64,000 bases of DNA from NCBI GenBank assembly GCA_018389105.1, contig JACATO010001103.1, positions 496,001-560,000 of the forward strand, in the 5' to 3' direction. This DNA comes from Nautilus pompilius. Its lineage: Eukaryota > Mollusca > Cephalopoda > Nautilida > Nautilidae. Both the position numbers and the translations under genes were made by a program. The notes under the pieces are model-generated. The model had not been told where the DNA came from, did no database searches, and saw only the letters and a list, made by a program, of their open reading frames with translations. Below are positions 24,950-35,059 of this stretch, piece after piece. The first letter of the stretch is position 1. Each line of letters opens with the position of its first letter.

Positions 24950-25480
24950 TTCTGTATATGTCAATCGAAAGAACAAGAAACCGTTTGTCTGTCAGTGTAA
25001 TGCCCGTGACGGAGCGATTACTTCTACATACTGACGTGTCGATTTATGTTTGTCCGTTACTGTTAACAGCCGTACTGGCGGATAGGTGATTCGCAAGATC
25101 TTTACAGGGCCATCATCTATCACGTGTAGAACATAGCCTCAGGTACTTAGTTTCACTTTCGCAGAAATTTGCGCTTTGTTTCTCAACTGCGTCTATTGTC
25201 AGTCGGAACAATTTTGCATATCCTCTTCAGAGTCTTGCATAAGCTTCTTCTGGAACACGAAGTCGTGCTGTAATCTGCCGCGTGGAGCAACCTTCGCCAG
25301 CTAAGACTTTGATTTCTATTCGCTGGTCGGGTGATATTTCCTTTCTAAGACTCTTAGCATTCACCGCACTACAGTGACATCGCTTCCTGTGCTTCTTACA
25401 GGCTTCGGACTCTCTGGGTCACGTGTTATTTTGATTTTATGCCCAGTTTTGTTTATGTTAACATAATTATTTCAATACTA
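24950..25480 (-). pseudogene. Tc1-like N-terminal fragment, same family as the 33-34 kb copy
   Basis: The minus strand reads KEISPDQRIEIKVLAGEGCS then TRQITARLRVPEEA (about 25360-25260), a Tc1-type helix-turn-helix. The DNA aligns along several hundred bases with 33650-34060: shared blocks include GCGTCTATTG (25189 and 33858), GATTTCTATNCGCT (about 25311 and 33966), GATATTTCCTT (25333 and 33998) and TTAACANNCGTACTGG (about 25065 and 33738). The similarity fades near 24950, and a different Tc1 family starts by 24760. So the catalytic half of this copy is missing. Confidence 0.65.
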
Positions 25481-25669
25481 TATACACAGACTTTAAATTT
25501 GCTCTGGAACACTGGATTTATGAGTACACGACGAAGAAATAATAATTATTAAACAACATTGGGAGTTTCCAGATTGGGAAACCTGGAGTGGAAATAAAAT
25601 GAATTGCGTGCTTTTGGGAACCATATTTTTCTATCCCTTTTAACCGACTAATAAATGCTCAAAAACAAC

Positions 25670-26180
25670 GTATTTTTTTCGACGAATGATGTCCTCTTAC
25701 GAAACTAGTATTACCACCACCAAATACTACTCTTATAGCTATTAGATCCAAAGTGTCTCTTTTTCGCTACTTCAACAATACTAATATTACTATTAGATCC
25801 ACAGTGCCCCTCTTCCTTACATCTGCAGCATCTCTGCTCCGCCTCATCATGAATAAGAATACTACAATAATTATAATCTCTACGTTGTCAGTTTTTCATC
25901 TCATTAATACTATTGCTTCTAAGACCCCTATATCTACAGTAGCTCTCTTCAGCCTCAAAATTACTACTACTACTAATAGCATAAATATTAGATCTAAAGT
26001 AATTTTCTATCATTTACTCATTACTAATACCAACCTTAACATAAATATAAGAATTACAGTGCTTTATCTCTGCTTACTCAGAACAACAACTCCTAATATA
26101 TGTGCCTCTTCTCCATTTCGTCAATACTTCTACTACTAACGCTATAGCTATCTAATCTACAGTGTCTTTTTTTTTACTTA
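25670..26180. repeat. degenerate tandem array, period about 50-60 bp
   Basis: A core like AGATCTACAGTG(T)CTCTCTTC followed by ACTAATACTACTA recurs at about 25744, 25795, 25876, 25932, 25990, 26050 and 26154. Spacings are 51, 81, 56, 58, 60 and 104. Trinucleotide-like ACT/TAT runs fill the rest. The array opens a 128-codon plus-strand frame (25753-26139), rich in Ile, Thr, Asn and Leu. I regard that frame as a by-product of the repeat because it has no recognisable domain. Confidence 0.65.
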
Positions 26181-26499
26181 TAGCTATACTAGTAACAGAA
26201 ACGTCCAAAATCCTATGTAGCCGTGTTTCATCCGGAAATTTGATTGTTCCTATACTTTGGGGATTTGAAAAGAACAACAATGACCATTATTCTGACTGTT
26301 TTTCATGCGCAACTTGTTTTACGTTTCTTTTCTCTCCGGTAATCCGCAATGAAGAAAATAATTTTCTCTGTCAAGGTGGATGGAGCTGCTTTAAAATCTT
26401 ATCTGATAGAAAGAAGATAAACAGCGAAATGACATGTGTTGTCTCCTATGGAAACTGCTTCATGCGTTAAAATGTTATTTTAGTCCAAGGGAGATAACA

Positions 26500-27480
26500 A
26501 TTATTATTTTTACTGCGGACCTCCTGTAATACTAAGGCAGTTACCATCAGTTACTTTGTCATATAAATAAATGATTTTATTTATCCTCCATCCGCATTTA
26601 TATATTTTGCTGTATCTTAGTAGCAACATTGAAGCTATTAATAGAAAATAAAATAAAATAAATAAATGAAAAAGATGTATTTATAATCTGCACATCCTAT
26701 ATAAGGAGAAATCATCCAACAGCTAATGACCCTGACTGTTTCGCAGACCAATAATAATTACATATTTTGTATTCAAAAGATGAAACAAAAATTGTAGCTT
26801 TTAAATTCCCTTTTCAGTTATTACGATGTTTTAACTGAAATTTAGAAAAGAAAGATAGTAGTCGGAATGTCCCTGCGGAGGTAAAGACCCCAGTTTGTAA
26901 TCCTTTCTAGGTGCACGTGGGAGCGTCCTTGACCAATATCCCTTTTAAACTTGGTATTGTAATAGATATTTCCTTCCTTCCGTGCAGCTTTGGTAACATG
27001 TGATGATATATTTACCATACGTACAATATTCTTCGTGTATGAAAAATATTTTAAAATTTATTATACAAGGGAAATAATCCAGTTCTTAAACTGCATGAGT
27101 TTCTGTTCTATGTGTAAGCGCTTTAAAAATAATCGATGGATTAAATTACATCAGTGAAGTATTTGTGTTTACAGAAATACTAAAGACAAAACTACACAGT
27201 ATACATGCAGATAATATGAGCACAGATATGTCATAAAAGTTCGTTTCATGAAAAAGGAATTGCTTTATAAAATACGGCGAGTTATCTTCCCTGGCAGCGA
27301 ATAAAAAATTATGGATATGCCTATCAAACTGCACTTAATATTTACGTTTGATCACTTGTTACATTTATTATTAATGTAACAATAAACAAATTAATAATTA
27401 AAAAGCTAAAAGTACGTATATTTATATACCAATTATTATTACATTTTTAATCTATTAAATAAAATAACAAAATCACTTTT
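26500..27480. other. no gene recognised
   Basis: AT-rich; two of the GGGAGATAAC-like motifs lie here. Open frames are short and unrecognised. Confidence 0.4.
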
Positions 27481-27499
27481 CTGCGACTTCATAGACGGA

Positions 27500-28070
27500 C
27501 AGGTTTAAAAAAGACCGAACATCAGTAATGAATGAAGACTGACCAGGACGCTCCAGCAGTACCGCCGCTGAAGAAAACATTGATCATGTGGAGACATCTC
27601 TTAGTGATAACCGATGGGTGAGTATTGATGAGCTTGGTAATGCATTTAGCATAAATGCAGGCAGTATATCCATTAACACCAGTACTTTCTGATATTCGAA
27701 CAAAAAAGCGTGAAGACTGACATAAAGTGTTCTGCTGAAGCGAGGCGATGTGAGACAGCACAATGCTCTTGCGACCATCGAAACTTTGAACGGGCTGCCC
27801 TTTTAACGTCTGCATTTTTACGCATCCAATTTGTATCTCTTTGGATTCCTGAAAGATGCTTTCTGAGGTCAAAAGTTTCCCAGTGATCTCGATGTTTAAG
27901 AGGTGGTGCAATTGTCGCTTTCACATCAACCAAAAAACGTTCTACTGGAATAGTATGGTGAAACGTGTGAGTGGTTGGACTACACGTGTAAAACACGGGG
28001 TCTACTTAAAGTGTTGTTGTCCAATAAATGATACCTGGCCACTTGTTTTATGTATGAATTAATTGCCTTT
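27500..28070 (+). pseudogene. mariner transposase, internally deleted
   Basis: FKKDRTSVMNED and GRSSSTAAEENIDHVETSLS (about 27505-27600) match the mariner linker and HTH entry (RFKxGRxSVxDDxRxGRPSTS...ENIxxV). NRWVSIDELGNAFSINAGSI matches xxRRVTxxELAxxLxISxGS. Reading resumes with NALATIETLNGLPF (about 27765), where the block with the second Asp has decayed. LFGFLKDAF (about 27840) and GQKFPSDLDV correspond to xFGPLKExLxGxRFxSDxEV. QPKNVLLEWYGET corresponds to QPKxFxxxGIxxL. Stops and frameshifts are frequent and the centre, with the first Asp, is deleted. It ends 25 bp before the Tc1 at 28095. Confidence 0.7.
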
Positions 28071-28094
28071 AGTTTCTAAACAGCCCCGTTCAAA

Positions 28095-29415
28095 CAGTAC
28101 TGTGCAACTTCATGCGAATATGAAACAAAAATAATTATTGTATTTTTATCAATAAGCAATTTATGGCATGCAAGGCATTATTATGTCATCTTTTTAAATG
28201 ACTGCATCATTTGAAGACTATTGTATTTGTTATATTGGGGTTGCCATTCAGTTTATGCCTGAGTTATCATATTCCTGTCAGTTATCAGGGTCAGATGTGT
28301 AATATCTGTTCTTTTTTTGTGTGTTTAAGAGTTGACTATATTCATTACACCAAAGAAAAGAACTAAAATTGTTTCCTAGAATGAATACATCTGTAACACA
28401 AAGTGAAATTGCAAATAAAGTCAAAGTTAGCGTGAGAGCGGTGGATAACATTAAGAAGAAGCAAACTCAGGCTCAGTATCCCCGTCAAAGAGTAGAAAAT
28501 GTAAAAGAAAACGGAAAACACCAGCCAGAGATGATACAAAATTAATGCGAATGAGCGAGCACGATCCAAGAAAAACTAGTGACACATAATCAGGAATTAG
28601 CAGCAACAGGTGGCCAGGTATCATTATCAACTGCGAGACATCGACTGCTTGAGGTAGGACGCCAAGCCAAGAAACCTATGAAAAAGCAATTGCTAACAAA
28701 TATTATAGGGATGAACCGCTATCCTTTGGCCGAGAAATGTTCTGGTTGGTCGGAAGACTGGTACAACGGGTTATTTTCAGATGACAGTCATTCCCTTGTT
28801 CAAAGTCAACAATGGCGATTTGTACATTATCCACCTGTTGAACCAACAACCATTTCTCATTATAATGAAACTGTGAATCATCCAGAAAAAGTAAACTTTC
28901 TGGCATTGTTTTTTCTGTACGCGGGACTGGCTTATTAGTGTCTATAATAGTAAGAAATATATTGAAGTTCTAGAACTCTGTGTCAAACCAGGACTACTGA
29001 AGATATCCCCGAAGACAGATTTTCAAGCAAGATCTGGTTCCACGCCATACATCAGAATATGTAAAGGAGTATACTTCAGGAAGAGAAATAACAACTGTTT
29101 AGACGGCCAGGAAACTTGTCAGATCTAAACCCAATCGAAAATCTACGGGCTACGTGTAAGACTCGACTTTGGAAACTGGATTATACAACTAAAAAATACA
29201 AAACAAGGCGATTAGGTCTGTCACCAAGTCTGGTTTCATGATGAATAAATATAGGAAATCTATGAAAAGCTGGTGCATTCAAAGCTCAAGCGTATTGGAG
29301 AAGTTATCATAACTAAAAGTGGTCATGTCAAACATAAAAGTTTGTCCCAGACATCTACATACTGTTTACTACAAACATATTTTTTACCCTGTTCACGTTA
29401 ATTTGCACAGTAATG
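28095..29415 (+). mobile_element. full-length Tc1-like element
   Basis: The left end CAGTACTGTGCAACTTCATG pairs with the reverse-complemented right end CATTACTGTGCAAATTAACG. The right side is followed by TA (29416-29417); the left TA has become AA. Its length of 1321 bp is normal for Tc1. The transposase relic inside covers both DNA-binding domains and all three catalytic blocks. This is the most complete Tc1 copy in the window. Confidence 0.85.
28378..29330 (+). pseudogene. Tc1 transposase pseudogene, all domains present
   Basis: N to C: TQSEIANKVKVSVRAVDNIK (from about 28394) is the first helix-turn-helix. RKRKTPARDDTKLMRMSEHD (other frame) is the linker. VSLSTARHRLLEVGRQAKKP (about 28619-28678) is the second helix-turn-helix. 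GLFSDDSHSLVQSQQWRFVH (about 28770-28830) carries the first catalytic Asp. HYNETVNHPEKVNFLALFFL follows as the VMVWG block, changed to VNFLA. FKQDLVPRHTSEYVKEY (about 29020) has the second Asp. After a frameshift, GNLSDLNPIENLRATCKTRL has the third acid (Glu), making this DD34E type. The C-terminus is HSKLKRIGEVI. A handful of frameshifts and stops inactivate it, but all three acids remain. Confidence 0.85.
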
Positions 29416-30030
29416 TATATTAGTTTTCAATTTTTGTCCTTTAAACAATTTTGTTTCAAAAGCAAAACGTAACAACTCCATTAATTTTATACAGTACGTT
29501 TAAAGGTGTTATGTCTGCAATAATTATTTATTTGATCATGCGCAAAAATGACTAATATATGTATATAATGGTTATAATTTTTAATTGCGCTTATTGGAAA
29601 ACTATAGCAAAGAATTCAAATTAAATTACTCCCTCTCATTGTAAAGTTTTTTTTTTAATTTAAATAAATTGCTTTAGAAGAGACTAATCAAATTATTAGC
29701 TGACTTTTATAGATACGAATAAAAGCATATAATAGCTAAATATAGCTCAGAACCTTCGAATATATCGGAAACAGCCGACAAAGGAAGCAGCTTTCCTATG
29801 ATATTTACCCACTATTCTGGATAATAACATGTGATGACAAACTGTAAGCATCCGATATCACTTCTTGTTTGGAGAACAGATTGAAGATGTAAATTATTTT
29901 CCATGCACAAACGTTCTTCAGTAATTAATTAATTAATCTTCCTGACAGGTTCCTTAGAATATTATCATTATCCACTTTAAGCCTTTGGAAACCCTGACGC
30001 CAACCACATTTTTTCTGCCACAGATGCCTT
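29416..30030. other. no gene recognised
   Basis: AT-rich flank of the Tc1 element. ATTAATTAATTAAT at about 29922-29936 is a short simple repeat. Nothing else seen. Confidence 0.4.
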
Positions 30031-30035
30031 TCCAG

Positions 30036-30172
30036 TGATAAGAAACTGCATCGATAAGGTCGATGGCCCGAGTTCGAATCTCAGTCGGAGTAGGCTCGGT
30101 TTGATGTACTTCCTTGCCATGGTTACTTCTCGCTTTTCTTTATTAGCATGAAGCGTGGGTAACCCCCACACA
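30036..30172 (+). repeat. tRNA-derived SINE-like sequence
   Basis: AACTGCATCGATAAGGTCGA leads to CCGAGTTCGAATCTC, a good pol III B box (GTTCGAATC) at about 30072-30080. It is followed by GGTTTGATGTACTTCCTTGC, a tail that resembles GGTTTGGCGTACTTCCGTTG at about 38960 and CATTTTGGCGTAC at about 62747. The shared tail suggests one SINE family. The A box is weak. Confidence 0.5.
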
Positions 30173-30856
30173 ATTCCTGTCTTCGCACGTCTAAAAAATC
30201 CAAAGATTTAGTATGATTTTGCGATTACTTCGGGAGTTCTGAGTAGTAAGTTGTTTCGTCTTCGACGCTAGATTATCCTCCCTGAAAGTGCGCTTACTGC
30301 GGGGCAGCAGCTCTCACCTGCGATAAACACACTCAAGAGTTCGCGTGTGATTTGAAAACAAAAGCCATCAGTTATGAGGAGCCAACATTCGATTACAGGT
30401 ATAACGAATCAAAATCCCATCTTTATATGAAGTTTTCTAGTTTTCCTACTTATTATTATAGAGAAACCCCGTTAAGAAGGCCTTCAGATCTATGTCAATT
30501 AGTAAAGATTAATTTTATCTAGCGTATTTATTTAGATAATAAACAAGTGAACAAACAAGGAAATAGTAAAGCAATTACAACACACTGGCTCACCTGGGTA
30601 GTTTACTTCAGGTCATGTGTGTTAACGATGTTATCTCTGTATTCATATATTTACAGTCGCATATCCATTTCTAATAACAGCAGTAGGTGGCGAAGAACAT
30701 TTTATTTGATTAGAGTTCGCTTTGTCGTTTTCCATCACAAGAAAAAGACAGTCTAGGTCGGGTAAGAGGACTTTAAATTTTACAACCGTTCTGCGCTACC
30801 ATTTGAGAACCGATGTCTGGTAGTAAAATCTTTGTCAAGAATGATAAGATGGTTTC

Positions 30857-31125
30857 GATTTTTTTTTTTTTTTTTTGATTTTTAAAGAGATTGCCAGAAC
30901 AGAACCGCTGCCGATGCGGTAGACAGACGTCATACTGCTATCTCGATGTATCAGAATCAGCAACAGATTGGAAAACCGGCGCGTTGCTACATAGATCCGC
31001 CCTGCAGAAGATGAGGGATGAGACCAGTTTTTAATCAATCCTTTAACTCTCGTGTCACCTGCATAGCTCCATGACGACGACTTCTCTCATGCTGGGAAGT
31101 GAAGGAACCATGTAATATTAAGACG
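30857..31125 (-). repeat. retroposon with an A18 tail (SINE or processed transcript)
   Basis: An 18-T run at 30859-30876, read on the minus strand, is a poly(A) tail after GC-richer sequence (ending CTCTTTAAAAATC). The body includes GCGGATCTATGTAGCAACGC and CTACCGCATCGGCAGCGG. I cannot name the source transcript. A minus-strand frame of 67 codons runs into the tail but has no recognised domain. Target duplications were not resolved. Confidence 0.4.
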
Positions 31126-31810
31126 TTTTATTGATCCAGAACAGCTCCCTCGGGGCTTTAAAAGTATAAAAGGTCAATGCAGTCAATACACGCAGACAAG
31201 ATGCCATTTAGGACTTTCTTATAAGTAATATATAATATCGCATTAAATGAAATGTGTTATTTTATGAGATAGCTTTGCATGTTAACGTTAATAAGTGAAG
31301 AGATTTCTCAGGAAAGATGGCGAATGCTGACTTTATCTCCTCTGAGTAGCATGTGTAAAATTAAAAAAATTAAAATTAACGAAATACGTATTAAAATGAA
31401 ATAAAATTAATGAGATTAGTAACAATAGTTAAGAGAAAATAAATATATAAAAGAGTAAAATGATTAAACAGATTATAAAATTATATTCTTCATTGCAAAT
31501 TATGATTTGCCATAAGAAAACACTGTCATCTGTTGTTTTATAAAAAAAACTTTATTGTTGATGAGAAATCATTATTCCAGCATTAAAAGCATGAAAAAAT
31601 ACGTTGTACCATGTATCAAAACATATGAATTATTAATTTTAGCGTTGTCTATAAAATGATGATTCTTGCATTATTGTGGATCTAGGAAGTTATTTTATGA
31701 CTGTTAAATTTAGTTGATGAAAAAGCAGGGTGCTTTTATCTTATGATGTTTCTTACTACTAATTTGAATTATTGTGCTCATATTCGACTTTTGGGAAATG
31801 ATAAAGTACC
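31126..31810. other. no gene recognised
   Basis: AT-rich with short A runs; no open frames or repeats of note. Confidence 0.45.
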
Positions 31811-31816
31811 TCATTA

Positions 31817-32720
31817 TTGATTACTGCTATTTCTTTCTTTGGCAGCAAAAAATTAGCACCTAAAACGAAATTCAATTATGAAATTAATGTCCTTCTTAAA
31901 GCCGACTACGCGCATAAGAAATTGTGGAGGAAGTTAGAAATATTACAGATGGCGCCGAAGCACCATTTATGTAATGCTGTCACCTGGGCTCAGGCAAAAT
32001 ATTCAAGAGCAGAGGAACAAAGACCAAAATCGGTGGAACGGGAAGATAGCTTGCTGGTCGAAATCTCTGAAACAACTCCTTTCTTGATGACAAGTAGCCA
32101 ATAAATTTCTGATCAACTGATCAAAATTTCAGTGCAACAATCAGTATCCTTACCTATACCACCAAAAGACGACCAAGAACAGTTGGATTAATTGGCGGAG
32201 TAGCAACTGGGAAAACCCTGGTAACAAGAAAAGCGATTTGAATAAGGTACATAGCACCAATACTACAGCTGGGATCCATAGTGCTGTATATTTTGTTTCA
32301 AGAAAGAACGGTATGGTCGGAGTAACATAGGAGAAAAGTACAGAAAAATTAATGTGTCCTAAAATTAAGCATGACGGTAAAAATCTGAAAAGATGAGGTT
32401 GTTTTGTTGGATATAAGTTGATGAGATTCTCACAAAAATCAGATTCTGAATTATCTGCAACGCTATGCGATCTTATTAGGTCATCGCTTGATAAGTTTAT
32501 ATTACAACACACAAAGCTCTATTCACAACACCTAGCTAGCGAAAATTAGGGATTCATAAAACTATGGGTTGGTGTACCTCAATTTCCAGATACAAACCCC
32601 AGTGAACTTGTGGAGAACGAGATAGATCGGTTGGACCGTTTTTCCTGGATACTTCAATGTGAAGTCATCTTTATAAGATAAATGAGCAGTTAATTACGAA
32701 AGAATATTTATAAAAGTTAA
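31817..32720 (+). pseudogene. Tc1-like transposase pseudogene
   Basis: The frame at 31817-32104 contains EEQRPKSVEREDSLLVEIS and TPFLMTSSQ, like the Tc1 linker and second helix-turn-helix entry (GRPKxxxxRDDRxLVRxSxxNPFLTSSQI). ISDQLIKISVQQSVSL and KRRPRTVGLIGGVATGKTLV (about 32108-32220) continue it. CPKIKHDGKNLKR corresponds to PTVKHGGGSVMVWG. FILQHTKLYSQHLASEN (about 32490-32540) matches FILQQDNDPKHTSKL with the second Asp lost. VPQFPDTNPSELVENEIDRL (about 32570-32630) matches WPPQSPDLNPIELVWDELDR; the third acid position reads SEL. Stops and frameshifts separate the blocks. Inactive. Confidence 0.7.
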
Positions 32721-33009
32721 TCAATAGGTTGCCTAATATATGTCCAGCATTGTTTCACATGAACAATTGGTATTTTGAGGAAAACAATTTTGATAACAAT
32801 AACTAACAATTATTGCTTTCCATGTTTTTTTTCATTTTTTTGTTGGAATAATACAATCATACCAACAATAAAATGTTAAATGGCGCAGTATTAGAAAAAG
32901 TTGTAGGAACACAAACAGATTATTCACAAATAATGAGTTATTACAACTGAGTGATGTATATAATACATTCACAATGTTTTAATACACAAAATATAGAAAA
33001 ACAAAATGA

Positions 33010-34060
33010 ATACGTACAGTAGCGCATTAATATTTTGTATGACACCTTGTTTTCATGTTTCCACAAAAGTTATCCATGTATGACTTGGAATGTTGTTCCA
33101 AATATCCTGTAGCAATTTCCAAAATTCATCCGAGAAGTTTGGTAACCTTTTGACATTTTAAGCAACCATATAACTTTATATAACCTCGGTGATGTTTATA
33201 TTAAGACTTTCCGCAGGTCAAGGCATCTTCGAGAGCGTTCTATCAGACTCTTTCGGTTATAGGCAGTTTTTCTCTACTTTGACTGTATGACTTGGGTCAT
33301 TGCTCTGTTGAAAGACAATTTCCACCAAGATGGTATTATTTTTAAAAAATGGCATAATGGATGAGAACCTGCCTGTTCCTGTCAGCAGTCAGTATACCTT
33401 CTATTTTATGGAAATTTTCGAAACCTTTTATGATATGCAGTCCGACAACTGTATATATTTATTCTTATATTTCATTGTAGCTGTTCTACCTAGATTATTT
33501 TCCCGTTCTTCGGTTCGCCTTCGAACAAACTGCCGTTGATTATTGCCAAACAGTTCAAACTTGGAATCATCTGTAAAGAGCACCTTCTTCCAGGTTTGAT
33601 TATCCAAGTGTCTTATTTCTTCTGCCAATTTCAGCCTGGCCGTTTAGTTTCCTCTTCTCGGCAAAGATTTTAAAGCAGCTACACAATGACTGAGACCACT
33701 TCGCGCGAATGTGAATCCTACTGTTCTTGAAGAAACGTTAACATACGTACTGGTAGTTAGGCCATTTTCAAGGTATAGACTAGCTTGTCTAACACGTAGA
33801 GAACAGCCTGAAATTCTTAACATGACTTTTGGAAAGTTTGGACTTTTTTCCTCCACCGCGTCTATTGCCAATAGTATCAGTTTCCGGTATTCTCCTCAGA
33901 GTTTTGCATTCAGCTCCTGAAACGTGAAGTCGGGCTGCAATTTTCCGCATGGAATAGTCTTCAGTAGAAAAGATTTCGATTTCTATACGCTTGTCGTGGG
34001 ATATTTCCTTCCCATGAGTATAGTATTCATCACACTAAAATGTTATCATTGTCTATACTT
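33010..34060 (-). pseudogene. Tc1-like transposase pseudogene
   Basis: Minus-strand order. KEISHDKRIEIEIFSTEDYS and MRKIAARLHVSGAE (about 34010-33905) form the first helix-turn-helix. RRGGGKKSKLSKSHVKNF is the linker. YVNVSSRTVGFTFARSGL (about 33755-33690) is the second helix-turn-helix. TWKKVLFTDDSKFELFGNNQ (about 33600-33540) carries the first catalytic Asp intact. VFQQSNDPSHTVKV (about 33320) has Ser where the second Asp of QQDNDPxHT stands. SLNINITEVIWSYMVA-like sequence (about 33210-33160) keeps the third acid. FWKLLQDIWNNIPSHTW is the C-terminus. A few stops and frameshifts occur. It is less decayed than most neighbours, with several readable domains. Related to the fragment at 24950-25480. 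Confidence 0.78.
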
Positions 34061-34069
34061 TTATAGTCT

Positions 34070-35050
34070 TTCCGCAGGTGTAGAATATTCTGATTACTTC
34101 GAAGACAACCAATCACATTGTACTATATCAACACGTGGCTGTACTATAAAGCATTTCATTTTCACACATAAGATGCGATTTTATCACATTTTATTTGCAA
34201 TTCACACCTAGTTTTTTCTTCTTTTTCCATAATTATTTTCAATATATATATATCCCAATACATTAAAATTATTATTAAATGATGAAAAGTCAATAAAAAT
34301 TTGTGAATTATGATTTTAGCACCATAGCTGCAGGTTGATGTCATAAATGTAAAAATTTACTATTAGTATAATTTTTTAGAACTTCCCTAAGCAACCATAT
34401 TTTTATTAAATGATTTATTGTGCACTAACCGACATAACTGCAGACTCAGCGATAAAATAATTCATCAGCGTAATGAAGAATAAATAGTTTAATATAAAAT
34501 CTTATAACAAAAGTTTTGGGATTCACAAAGTTTTGCATATACAAATGTTTAAAATTATGCTTATATATTAATTTCTAGTAAATTGACTTCTGCATGAAAT
34601 ATGAGATTATTTATTGAGGCTAAAATCGTAACCTTCAGTTTAAATTACTTTATTCAGCCGTGTGCATAATCATTATAAAAACACCCCATCCAATAATGCA
34701 GTTTTTACATTTAAAATGTTTACTAGTTGGTTATTTGGTAAGTTTATTTAACATATTATACTGCTCACAAAAAATAAGCAGCAGGTGTTTCCTAGCCTGT
34801 GATGTTTGTATGATAGGCACGTTTATATATGTTATATTCTTGTTTGAGAGGAGCTGTATACCGATTTTAAATCTCCATAAAGAAACTTGAGGACAATCGG
34901 AGTTAAATTAAGTTGTTGAAAAAACACTGAAATGAGCACGAAAAATGGTTATGACGTCAATCTAAAATGATCAGAAACAAATGGGCATTGTGTAGATGAC
35001 TTTAATATCATTTGTGGACATCAATAACCCTCATTATATTGTTATCTAAA
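34070..35050. other. no gene recognised
   Basis: AT-rich. Open frames of 60-95 codons are T-rich and unrecognised. The 5' inverted repeat of the preceding Tc1 should lie in 34070-34400 but I could not pair it with the other side. Confidence 0.35.
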
Positions 35051-35059
35051 TCTTGGTAT

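Larger units (their letters stand above)
22685..27300. repeat. cluster of GGGAGATAAC-type motifs (dispersed repeat family)
   Basis: Variants occur at about 22689 (AGGAGATAACTCGG), 22930 (AAGGGAGACAAC), 23400 (CAAGGGAGATAACC), 26490 (CAAGGGAGATAACA), 27066 (CAAGGGAAATAATC) and, reversed, 27288 (GAGTTATCTTCCCTG). Two copies share longer flanks: CTTCATGCG about 25-35 bp upstream at 23370 and 26455. That implies a common repeat unit rather than chance. I recall this motif as abundant in molluscan DNA, which is one reason to suspect that phylum. Confidence 0.55.

Noticed and set aside
25753..26139. 128-codon open frame as a gene
   Set aside because: It coincides with a degenerate tandem array and has repeat-driven composition without a domain.
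26162..26470. 102-codon frame with several cysteines as a small secreted protein
   Set aside because: It starts at the edge of the degenerate array in T-rich DNA; no signal-peptide cleavage context, no family resemblance.
27522..27911. 129-codon minus-strand frame
   Set aside because: It lies antisense to a mariner transposase relic whose plus-strand reading matches the family.
32150..32512. 120-codon hydrophobic minus-strand frame
   Set aside because: Antisense to a plus-strand Tc1 relic.
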